Assembly (NCBI GenBank): GCA_019114585.1
Contig: DXFE01000057.1
Location: 1 to 8,056 of the forward strand
Direction: 5' to 3'
Length of the DNA: 8,056 bases
Origin: Gemmiger_A avium
GTDB taxonomy: Bacteria > Bacillota > Clostridia > Oscillospirales > Ruminococcaceae
The notes below the pieces were generated by a model. It had not been told where the DNA came from, did no database searches, and saw only the letters and a program-made list of their open reading frames with translations. Below, one piece after another: positions 1 to 5,178 of the stretch (its first letter is position 1; each line of letters starts with the position of its first letter). The position numbers and the translations under genes are program-made.

Positions 1-575
1 ACGGCTATATTGTGCAGCTGGGGAATGTTCTTTTGAATGAACACGCGAAGATCGTGAAGGTGGATTATGAGGGAATCATTACCGACTCCTTCTCGTACAG
101 CGGTGATGACGCCTATTATTACATTGCCGACATGATCGAATTCAACGGGAATGTCTATCTGTCCGCCTATGCTGTTCCTAAACTTGCCGATGAAGAACAG
201 AGCGCCGGCGGCCGGTATGAGATCGCTGCCGTATTGAATTATCTGTTCGACAATGGAATCTGGGATATCTCCAGTGAGGAACTAACCCCGATGATCAGAG
301 AGAACTATACCGCTATGATGCTGGTTTGCGATCCGGTTTCCGGAACCCCGCAGGAGTTCTATACAGTCAAGGGTTCGCTTGGCAGCGAACTCGCTGTAAG
401 CGATACCGGCGAACTTTTGTGGAACGTCGAAAGCATTACATCCACCTTCTTCTCGCCCGCAACAAGCTCTTTCACGATCGGCGGTACAAGCTGCGTGTAT
501 CAGTATACCTTTGATAATTCCGGTCAGCTGATCCGCCAGGAGAAAACAGGGGAGACTGTAGAGTATCGCAGGTAA
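1..575 (+). CDS. 3' part of an unrecognised protein (5' end outside window)
   Basis: The reading frame is already open at the window edge (first full codon at 3, reading G-Y-I-V before the GTG at 12), so the gene very probably starts upstream. It ends at TAA 573-575. About 190 residues are visible. They are rich in alternating hydrophobic/polar and aromatic residues with many Gly, Ser and Thr turns (for example YYYIADMIEFNGNVYLSAYA and the late VYQYTFDNSGQLI), which suggests a mostly beta-strand, possibly propeller-like fold. I see no transmembrane segment, catalytic motif or known domain signature. The C-terminus is short and charged. The GTG at 12 has no Shine-Dalgarno sequence before it that I can see, which also argues against a start there. 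Base composition is visibly lower in GC than the operon downstream. A 346-nt gap and a promoter separate it from the next gene, so it is probably not part of the maltodextrin unit. Function unknown. Confidence 0.75.
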   Translation, partial: GYIVQLGNVLLNEHAKIVKVDYEGIITDSFSYSGDDAYYYIADMIEFNGNVYLSAYAVPKLADEEQSAGGRYEIAAVLNYLFDNGIWDISSEELTPMIRENYTAMMLVCDPVSGTPQEFYTVKGSLGSELAVSDTGELLWNVESITSTFFSPATSSFTIGGTSCVYQYTFDNSGQLIRQEKTGETVEYRR

Positions 576-616
576 TGTGCCCCCATTGCCTTTCGCAGTG
601 CAGGAATCAAGTTGCA

Positions 617-631
617 GGAAAAGTGTTTTCC
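617..631 (+). repeat. Perfect short hairpin downstream of the first gene
   Basis: GGAAAA (617-622) and TTTTCC (626-631) form a perfect 6-bp inverted repeat with a 3-nt spacer. It lies 42 nt after the stop codon of the upstream gene. It lacks a following T-run, so it is a poor intrinsic terminator; it could equally be a protein-binding palindrome or chance. Confidence 0.35.
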
Positions 632-756
632 CGAATACGGCTGTGCAGTCTGTGTCCGGAGCGTCCGATCCGAGGTGTACAAGCAGGAAACTATTTTCTT
701 ATTTTTCGCTCACAAGATTACAATTCTGTTACAGACCGGGAGTATTTTTTGAATTC

Positions 757-770
757 ACGGTTAATACCGT
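757..770. promoter_or_regulatory. Inverted repeat just upstream of the -35 candidate
   Basis: ACGGT (757-761) and ACCGT (766-770) are a perfect 5-bp inverted repeat around TAAT. The site ends 4 nt before the TTTACA hexamer. Its centre lies about 56 bp upstream of the centre of the 815-824 palindrome. The inner half-site letters GGTT/ACC resemble those of that palindrome in inverted order. It could be an activator site, an auxiliary operator, or chance in AT-rich DNA. Confidence 0.35.
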
Positions 771-774
771 CATT

Positions 775-804
775 TTTACAGGTTTTATTTGTATTTTTTA
801 TACA
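775..804 (+). promoter_or_regulatory. Candidate sigma-A-type promoter of the operon
   Basis: TTTACA (775-780, 5 of 6 to the -35 consensus) is followed after 18 nt by TATACA (799-804, 4 of 6 to the -10 consensus). The start of transcription would fall near 811, giving a leader of about 110 nt. The surroundings are the most AT-rich part of the gap. The -10 match is imperfect and the spacing one base longer than optimal, so the location is credible but not certain. A symmetric element at 789-805 overlaps the -10 and a palindrome at 815-824 lies immediately downstream, which fits a regulated promoter. Confidence 0.5.
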
Positions 805-805
805 A
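789..805. promoter_or_regulatory. Perfect inverted repeat overlapping the -10 candidate
   Basis: TTGTAT (789-794) and ATACAA (800-805) are a perfect 6-bp inverted repeat with a TTTTT spacer. The right arm contains the proposed -10 hexamer. A dimeric regulator bound here would block RNA polymerase. It does not look like the LacI-type site next to it, so if real it implies a different protein. Chance symmetry in T-rich DNA is the alternative. Confidence 0.35.
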
Positions 806-814
806 GAAGGCCGG

Positions 815-824
815 AAACCGGTTT
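815..824. promoter_or_regulatory. Candidate LacI-family operator
   Basis: AAACCGGTTT is a perfect 10-bp palindrome with a central CpG, the hallmark core of LacI-family operators, where the hinge helices open the minor groove at the central CG step. It sits at about +5 to +14 relative to the proposed start, a classic repression position. The likely binder is the LacI-family protein encoded as the last gene of the same operon (6897-7901), which would make the unit autoregulated. Outside the 10-bp core the symmetry breaks down. I saw no second perfect copy elsewhere in the window. Confidence 0.6.
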
Positions 825-833
825 ACCACTTTG

Positions 834-859
834 CCATTGCATACTGTCGCGCACAATGG
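834..859 (+). repeat. Possible leader stem-loop
   Basis: CCATTG (834-839) and CAATGG (854-859) are a perfect 6-bp inverted repeat separated by 14 nt, inside the proposed 5' leader. It could fold in the mRNA or be a spaced protein site. There is no T-run after it, so it is not a terminator, and no known riboswitch pattern is visible. Confidence 0.3.
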
Positions 860-906
860 TACGCTAAAGACACAGAGGATGCGCTTCCGAAAACAAAATG
901 CAAGGC

Positions 907-913
907 AAAGGAG
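907..913 (+). promoter_or_regulatory. Ribosome binding site fixing the start of the CBM protein
   Basis: AAAGGAG lies 8 nt before ATG 922. An in-frame ATG at 898 exists, but using it would place this motif inside the coding region and would add eight polar residues before the signal peptide, so 922 is preferred. Confidence 0.8.
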
Positions 914-921
914 AATACGGT

Positions 922-2082
922 ATGAGCAGAATAAAACGATGGACCGCCGCGCTTCTGGCGCTCCTGTTTCTCTTCGTGATGGCTCCCGCTGCCGCGTTTG
1001 CAGAAGGGGACGATTACATTCTGATCTATGCGCAGGTACCCCAGGACTGGCAAGCGCCCCACATCTGGGCTTGGGCCGATGACGGCACCAATGCCTTTGC
1101 CGCCTGGCCGGGCGAAGCCATGGAGGCCGATGCCGACAATCCCGGTTGGTACCGTTGCTGGGTACCGGCCACTGCCACCAACATCATCATTAACGCCAGC
1201 GAAGGCACAGTGCAGACTAAAGACCAGAAGATTGAGGCCAAGAATGCCTGGTTCACCATCGCCGGCCCGGAGGACGTAACGGTCAGTTACGACCAGCAGA
1301 CCGAGGGCGAGCTTCCGGAATATGTGGCTACTTTCAAGATCCACGCCCAGGTACCGGAAAGCTGGCAGGACGTAGGCCTGTGGGCCTGGCTGGATCCGGA
1401 CGGCACCAATGCCTTTGAAGCCTGGCCCGGCAAGGCGATGGCAGCAGGGGAAGACGGCTGGTATACCGCTGCTGCGCCGGTATGGGTCAACCGTATCATT
1501 GTGAATGGCAACGGCGGCGAAGTACAAACCGAAGACCTGTCCATCGATCCCGCAGAAATCTGGGTAACAGTAGCCGAGGACGGCAGCGCTGAATTCACCT
1601 ACAACGATCCCAACGCGCCGGTGGCCGAAGATATCACCGTGCGGGTGAAAGCTCCCGCCGACTGGACCGGTCCCTGCCTGTGGGCCTGGTCTGCTCCAGA
1701 CGGCACCAACGCATTTACTTCCTGGCCCGGTGAACCGCTGGAAGATACCGGCGACGGCTGGCTGACCCTGACGGTTCCCGGCTGGGTAAACAGCCTGATC
1801 GTGAATGGCAATGAGGGCTCGGTACAGACAGGTGACCTGTCAGTGGAACCGGGTAAGGATGTATGGGTCGTGGTAACCGACGCAGAGAATGCTGCGGTGA
1901 GTTATGAGGAACCGGCGGACGCAGCACCCGCCCCGGACAGCGCCTCGGCGCCGGCTGCTGAACCGCAGGCCCCGGCGGAAGAACCGGGCGGCATGGCTGT
2001 CGGCGTGATCGTGGCCATCGCAGCGGTGGTGATCCTGGCTGCGGGCGGTGTGTTCCTGGCCATGAAGAAAAAGAAACAGTAA
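922..2082 (+). CDS. Membrane-anchored surface starch-binding protein with three CBM26-like modules
   Basis: A 386-residue exported protein with no catalytic domain. Residues 1-27 are a signal peptide (KR near the start, a Leu/Phe-rich core, and a probable cut after AFA at 27). Three tandem modules of about 90-100 residues follow (roughly 32-123, 138-228, 238-328). Each carries the same marks: WAW (49, 154, 254), GTNAF (55, 161, 261), WPG (62, 168, 268), a single Trp (76, 180, 280) and a VQT-x-D segment (97, 201, 301). The pattern W-A-W ... WPG ... I-I/V-N ... QT-D is that of starch-binding family CBM26, in which aromatic residues stack on alpha-glucan. Residues 329-356 are an Ala/Pro/Glu linker, 358-380 a transmembrane helix, and the tail is MKKKKQ (stop-transfer). 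No LPXTG motif is present. Inferred role: hold starch or long maltodextrins at the membrane surface for the transporter encoded next. Module 1 is the most divergent. CBM25 or another starch module is the alternative family assignment. Confidence 0.85.
   Translation: MSRIKRWTAALLALLFLFVMAPAAAFAEGDDYILIYAQVPQDWQAPHIWAWADDGTNAFAAWPGEAMEADADNPGWYRCWVPATATNIIINASEGTVQTKDQKIEAKNAWFTIAGPEDVTVSYDQQTEGELPEYVATFKIHAQVPESWQDVGLWAWLDPDGTNAFEAWPGKAMAAGEDGWYTAAAPVWVNRIIVNGNGGEVQTEDLSIDPAEIWVTVAEDGSAEFTYNDPNAPVAEDITVRVKAPADWTGPCLWAWSAPDGTNAFTSWPGEPLEDTGDGWLTLTVPGWVNSLIVNGNEGSVQTGDLSVEPGKDVWVVVTDAENAAVSYEEPADAAPAPDSASAPAAEPQAPAEEPGGMAVGVIVAIAAVVILAAGGVFLAMKKKKQ
1333..1908 (+). repeat. Two 300-bp in-frame repeat units (modules 2 and 3 of the CBM protein)
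   Basis: Modules 2 and 3 are similar at the DNA level with a constant 300-bp offset. CCTGTGGGCCTGG occurs at about 1378 and 1678, GACGGCACCAA at about 1399 and 1699, and GTGAATGGCAA at about 1501 and 1801. Module 1 shares GACGGCACCAATGCCTTTG with module 2 (near 1081 and 1399) but is less alike elsewhere and has a slightly different length. This fits internal duplication of one module, with 2 and 3 the younger pair. Boundaries are approximate. Confidence 0.65.
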
Positions 2083-2084
2083 AT

Positions 2085-2128
2085 CCGCGGCGGCGCAGGC
2101 GTGCCTATGTCTGCGCCGCCTGACGCGG
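2085..2128 (+). repeat. Very stable GC-rich hairpin between the CBM and MalE-like genes
   Basis: GGCGGCGCAG (2089-2098) pairs perfectly with CTGCGCCGCC (2111-2120). The stem can be lengthened by CCGC (2085-2088) with GCGG (2125-2128) across a 4-nt bulge. The loop is about 10-12 nt. No T-run follows, so it should not act as a strong intrinsic terminator. It begins 3 nt after the stop codon of the CBM gene. Such hairpins commonly protect the 3' end of an upstream message or set the ratio of neighbouring products in transporter operons, and that is my inference here. Confidence 0.6.
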
Positions 2129-2134
2129 TTCACC

Positions 2135-2151
2135 CCCGCATCGCGGGATGC
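2135..2151 (+). repeat. Second small hairpin before the MalE-like gene
   Basis: CCCGC (2135-2139) can pair with GCGGG (2143-2147) across a 3-nt loop. Alternatively GCATC (2138-2142) pairs with GATGC (2147-2151). Either form ends just before the ribosome binding site at 2152-2159 and might influence initiation. It is short and may be incidental. Confidence 0.3.
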
Positions 2152-2159
2152 AAGGGAGG
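2152..2159 (+). promoter_or_regulatory. Ribosome binding site fixing the start of the MalE-like protein
   Basis: AAGGGAGG lies 6 nt before ATG 2166. An in-frame ATG at 2148 precedes this motif and would put six extra residues ahead of the lipoprotein signal, so 2166 is chosen. Confidence 0.8.
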
Positions 2160-2165
2160 TATTGT

Positions 2166-3377
2166 ATGAAACGCTTGTTCGCAGCCCTGTTAAGCCTATG
2201 CCTGTTGGCCGCGCTGCTGACCGCCTGCGGGGGCCCCGCCGTCGATCCGGACGGTCCGGTAACCATCACCATCTGGCATGACAAGGAAGACGAGGTAGCC
2301 GCTGTTCTGCAGGAGGAACTGGATCAGCTGGCCCCGGATATCCAGGTAAAACTGGAGCGCAAGGACGGCCTGACCGACTCTCTCAAGATGGTGGGGAACG
2401 ATCCCAAGGCCGCGCCGGACATGTACTTCTTTGCGCATGACAAGATCGGCGTTTTTGCCGAGATGGGTATCCTGGCCCCCATTACCGATTTTGTGGATGA
2501 TGAAACCTTGGCCGGGTATCTTCCCATGACCATTGAAGCAGCCACGTACAAGGGCGAGGTCTATCAGCTTCCGCTATATTTTGAGACTTTATTGTACATG
2601 TACAACCGCCTTTACATGAGCGACGAAGAGGTGCCTGCCACCACCGAGGAACTGTACGCCTACATGGAGCAGACCACCCAGGGCGGCCACTATGGCTTTG
2701 TTGAACAGCACAGCACCGCCTACTACGCCGCAGGCTGGCTGCACGCTTTTGGCGGTTATATTCTGGACAGTGAGGGCAACCCTGGCCTCGACGATCCGAA
2801 CACGATCCGAGCGCTGGAATACCATAAGAAATTTGTCTCCCTCATGCCTACAGAAGGGGAGTACGCCACTGTAAACACTCTGTTCAGGGAAGGAAAAGCC
2901 CACTCCACCATCGGCGGCCCCTGGCTGGTTCCCACCGCCCGGGAAGCAGGCATTGACCTGGGCATTGCTCCTATGCCGGTAGTGGATGAAACCGGCAGCC
3001 CCATCGCTCCCTATTCCGGAGTACAGGGTGTCCATGTACTGAAGGTAGCGGCAGAACGCAAACATGACGCCATCGTCAAGGTACTGGAAGTACTGACCGG
3101 TGACAGCGTAGGCACTGCCATCGCCGCTGCCAGCGGCTGTGCGCCTGCCCGGGAGACCTGTTACCAGGACCCGGCGGTAGCCGAAGACGAAATGGTCATG
3201 GCCATGTATGAGACCGCCCAGAATGCGGTACCTATGCCCAACGTACCCGAGATGGACGTTATGTGGACGGTAACAGAAAACCTGCTGGTAGAGGTTAACA
3301 TGCAGGGCGCAGACCTGCAAACCAGCGCCAACACTGCCCAGCAGCAGGCATTGGACCTGATCAAGCAGATGCAGTGA
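2166..3377 (+). CDS. malE: Maltodextrin-binding lipoprotein of ABC transporter (MalE-like, SBP family 1)
   Basis: A 403-residue lipoprotein that should deliver maltose/maltodextrins to the MalFG permeases on the outer face of the membrane. The N-terminus MKRLF plus a Leu/Ala core ends in the lipobox LTAC with Cys21 as the lipidated residue. The mature part follows E. coli MalE in order: ITIWHDK at about 34-40 (compare VIWINGDK), PDMYFFAHDKIG at 84-95 (compare PDIIFWAHDRFG), GGPW at 250-253 (compare NGPW) and MPNVPEM with a nearby Trp at 357-367 (compare MPNIPQMSAFW). These segments contain aromatic and charged residues typical of the sugar-binding cleft, and the length is normal for the family. 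It lies 83 nt after the CBM protein and 33 nt before malF. Exact sugar preference (maltose, longer maltodextrins or cyclodextrins) cannot be read from sequence alone. Confidence 0.9.
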   Translation: MKRLFAALLSLCLLAALLTACGGPAVDPDGPVTITIWHDKEDEVAAVLQEELDQLAPDIQVKLERKDGLTDSLKMVGNDPKAAPDMYFFAHDKIGVFAEMGILAPITDFVDDETLAGYLPMTIEAATYKGEVYQLPLYFETLLYMYNRLYMSDEEVPATTEELYAYMEQTTQGGHYGFVEQHSTAYYAAGWLHAFGGYILDSEGNPGLDDPNTIRALEYHKKFVSLMPTEGEYATVNTLFREGKAHSTIGGPWLVPTAREAGIDLGIAPMPVVDETGSPIAPYSGVQGVHVLKVAAERKHDAIVKVLEVLTGDSVGTAIAAASGCAPARETCYQDPAVAEDEMVMAMYETAQNAVPMPNVPEMDVMWTVTENLLVEVNMQGADLQTSANTAQQQALDLIKQMQ

Positions 3378-3379
3378 CA

Positions 3380-3397
3380 GCCGGATTTTCACCCGGC
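3380..3397 (+). repeat. Short hairpin between malE and malF
   Basis: GCCGG (3380-3384) and CCGGC (3393-3397) form a perfect 5-bp stem with an 8-nt loop, starting 3 nt after the malE stop codon and just before the malF ribosome binding site. Modest secondary structure here would fit higher yield of binding protein than of permease, but the stem is short and may be chance. Confidence 0.35.
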
Positions 3398-3410
3398 GGA
3401 AGGGGGAGCC

Positions 3411-4298
3411 ATGAAACAACGGAAAGAAACGATGTACAGCTGGCTGTGCAGCGCCCCGTCGCTGTTGCTGATCCTGCTCATCGTGGTGTTTCCCATTCTC
3501 TATACTGCGTATATTTCGGTCACCAACATGAACGTCTACCACTGGTTCAACTTCTCTTTTGTGGGGCTGGAGAACTACCGGGATGCGCTGTTCGTGTTTG
3601 ATTCCGGCTTCCTGGCGGCACTGGGACGCACGGTGATCTGGACGGTACTGAACATGGTGCTTCAGCTGGTGATTGCCTTTGTGCTGGCCAGCCTGCTGAA
3701 CATCCGGGATTTCCGGGGCCGTAAAATCTACAAGACCATTCTGATGGTTCCCTGGGCCATTCCGGGATATGTGTCCATTCTGCTTTGGAAAACCGGTATG
3801 TTCAACTCCCAGTTCGGTCTGCTGAACCAGTGGATGGAGCGCCTGGGTCTGCAGGCGGTGCGCTGGCTGGCCAACGATGTATCCGCTTTCCTGTGCTGCA
3901 CGGTGGTAAACCTGTGGCTGGCACTGCCCTTCATGATTATGATCATGGATGGTGCGCTTCAGGCGGTGGATAAAAGCTATTATGAGAGTGCCATTCTGGA
4001 CGGAGCCACCTGGCTGCAGCGGGCAGTGCACATTACGATTCCGGAGATCCGGGGTATCATTGGTCCGGCTGTCCTGATCACCCTGTTCACCACCTTCAAA
4101 CAGTTCGATGTAGTCTATCTGCTTACCCAGCAGGCAGGAGCCCGTACCGGCGCCAACATCCACACCATCCTGACCTACGCGCACGAAAACGCCTTTATTA
4201 CCAACAACTACGGATACAGCTCGGCGGTGTCGATGATTATCTTCGCCGTGCTGATTCTCTTCTCCACCGCGGTGAACAGACGCAAAAAGGAGGGCTGA
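3411..4298 (+). CDS. malF: Maltodextrin ABC transporter permease, MalF type
   Basis: A 295-residue inner-membrane permease that forms the translocation pore with the MalG-like protein. Six hydrophobic segments are visible at about 13-36, 74-97, 107-128, 157-179, 216-236 and 267-287. The cytoplasmic EAA loop, the docking site for the ATPase, is seen as ESAILDGATWLQRAVHITIP at 192-211, with the usual D-G-A and I-P spacing. It lacks the large periplasmic insertion of E. coli MalF, as is normal for Gram-positive sugar permeases of about 290 residues. Start chosen at ATG 3411, preceded by AGGGGGAG (3401-3408) at a rather short distance; an ATG at 3432 is a weaker alternative. The gene ends 3 nt before malG, and its last codons contain the malG ribosome binding site, so translation of the two is probably coupled. 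Confidence 0.9.
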   Translation: MKQRKETMYSWLCSAPSLLLILLIVVFPILYTAYISVTNMNVYHWFNFSFVGLENYRDALFVFDSGFLAALGRTVIWTVLNMVLQLVIAFVLASLLNIRDFRGRKIYKTILMVPWAIPGYVSILLWKTGMFNSQFGLLNQWMERLGLQAVRWLANDVSAFLCCTVVNLWLALPFMIMIMDGALQAVDKSYYESAILDGATWLQRAVHITIPEIRGIIGPAVLITLFTTFKQFDVVYLLTQQAGARTGANIHTILTYAHENAFITNNYGYSSAVSMIIFAVLILFSTAVNRRKKEG

Positions 4299-4301
4299 TC
4301 C

Positions 4302-5156
4302 ATGACGATGCACCAACGGCGCCGGACACGGCGCGCTCTGGCGCACCTGCTGCTCCATCTGCTGTTTCTGGCAATCTGTTTTGCCACGCTGGTGCCCATC
4401 CTGTATGCGGTGTCGGTATCCCTCAATGCAGACAACAGCCTGCTCAGTTCCAATTTCCGGTTTATTCCGGAGCAGTTTACCCTGCGCAACTACCAGGCTG
4501 TCTTTACGCAGGAGCCGGTAATGCTCTGGCTTGGCAACACCCTGATCCTGGCACTGGCTACCGTAGCCATCTGCCTGGCGGTATCGGTACCTGCGGCGTA
4601 TGTCTTTTCCCGCATGCGCTTTAAAGGACGCCGTCCGGTGCTGCGGCTGCTGATCCTGCTCTATTCCTTTCCCTCGGTACTGTCCATGTTCGCCATTTAT
4701 CGGCTGCTCAGCCCATTGGGCCTTGTGAACACCCATCTGGGCCTTATCCTCATCTATACCGGTACCATGGCAGAATTCGGCCTTTTGAATATGAAAGGAT
4801 ACTTTGACACTATTCCGGTGGAAATTGAGGAAGCAGCCTCTATCGACGGCGCTTCCCGGGCTCAGATTGTGCTGCGGGTGGTGCTGCCTCTGGCGCAGCC
4901 CAGCATCCTGGTCACTGCGGTGCAGGTTTTGATCTATGTATGGAACGAATACCTCTTCGCCACCACCTTCATGACCGGGGCGGAGCACTATACCCTGGCG
5001 GCGGGGCTCTACTCCCTGCAGGCCACTGAGATCAGCGGCAGCTGGCCGGTGTTCGCGGCTGCATCACTGGTCGTGAGCCTGCCCATCCTGGTGGTATTCT
5101 TTGCCATCCAGCGGCACATGACTTCCGGCCTGACCGCCGGCGGCGTGAAGGGCTGA
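4302..5156 (+). CDS. malG: Maltodextrin ABC transporter permease, MalG type
   Basis: A 284-residue permease partner of the MalF-like protein. Hydrophobic segments are at about 15-38, 76-100, 114-134, 142-162, 199-220 and 248-270. The EAA loop reads EEAASIDGASRAQIVLRVVL at about 176-195, followed by P, a very typical form. The C-terminus ends in GLTAGGVKG, the hallmark MalG tail that contacts the substrate/ATPase assembly in the E. coli transporter. The ribosome binding site AAGGAGGG (4287-4294) lies inside the end of malF, 7 nt before ATG 4302; the ATG two codons later (4308) is possible but less well spaced. No ATP-binding subunit gene follows, so energy must come from an ATPase encoded elsewhere, as with MsmK/MsmX in other Firmicutes. 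Confidence 0.92.
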   Translation: MTMHQRRRTRRALAHLLLHLLFLAICFATLVPILYAVSVSLNADNSLLSSNFRFIPEQFTLRNYQAVFTQEPVMLWLGNTLILALATVAICLAVSVPAAYVFSRMRFKGRRPVLRLLILLYSFPSVLSMFAIYRLLSPLGLVNTHLGLILIYTGTMAEFGLLNMKGYFDTIPVEIEEAASIDGASRAQIVLRVVLPLAQPSILVTAVQVLIYVWNEYLFATTFMTGAEHYTLAAGLYSLQATEISGSWPVFAAASLVVSLPILVVFFAIQRHMTSGLTAGGVKG

Positions 5157-5178
5157 TTCAAAGCGAGGTGAACAACCA

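Larger units (their letters stand above)
576..921. other. 346-nt intergenic region upstream of the maltodextrin operon
   Basis: No convincing gene is present: open frames here lack ribosome binding sites and recognisable proteins. The first third (576-690) is mixed in composition. It contains a perfect hairpin GGAAAA-GTG-TTTTCC at 617-631 and three copies of GCAGGAA (600-606, 614-620, 683-689). No canonical terminator with a T-run follows the upstream gene; the 617-631 hairpin is the only candidate and is weak. From about 690 to 805 the sequence is markedly AT-rich with several T-runs, as expected of a promoter region. The remaining 805-921 would be the leader of the operon, with a LacI-type palindrome and a possible stem at 834-859. 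Confidence 0.7.

Noticed and set aside
600..689. Three copies of GCAGGAA as a possible repeat array
   Set aside because: Spacing is irregular (14 and 69 nt) and the word is short. There is no CRISPR-like regularity and chance is sufficient.
575..925. Possible small genes in the 576-921 gap (frames of 96-116 codons)
   Set aside because: No ribosome binding sites, odd composition and no hydrophobic or domain pattern. The AT-rich promoter-like interval lies inside them.
823..1527. Minus-strand open frame of about 234 codons covering the promoter and CBM modules
   Set aside because: It crosses the operon promoter and a signal-peptide gene, and its sequence shows no domain, so it is taken as a shadow.
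3786..3806. Operator-like AAAACCGGTATGTT within malF
   Set aside because: Only the left half matches the 815-824 palindrome and it lies in the middle of a conserved coding region.
2589..4988. Very long open frame on the minus strand (about 799 codons) opposite malE, malF and malG
   Set aside because: The plus-strand genes are unmistakable family members. The minus-strand product is rich in His, Gln and Arg with no domain or ribosome binding site, as expected of a mirror of GC-biased codons.
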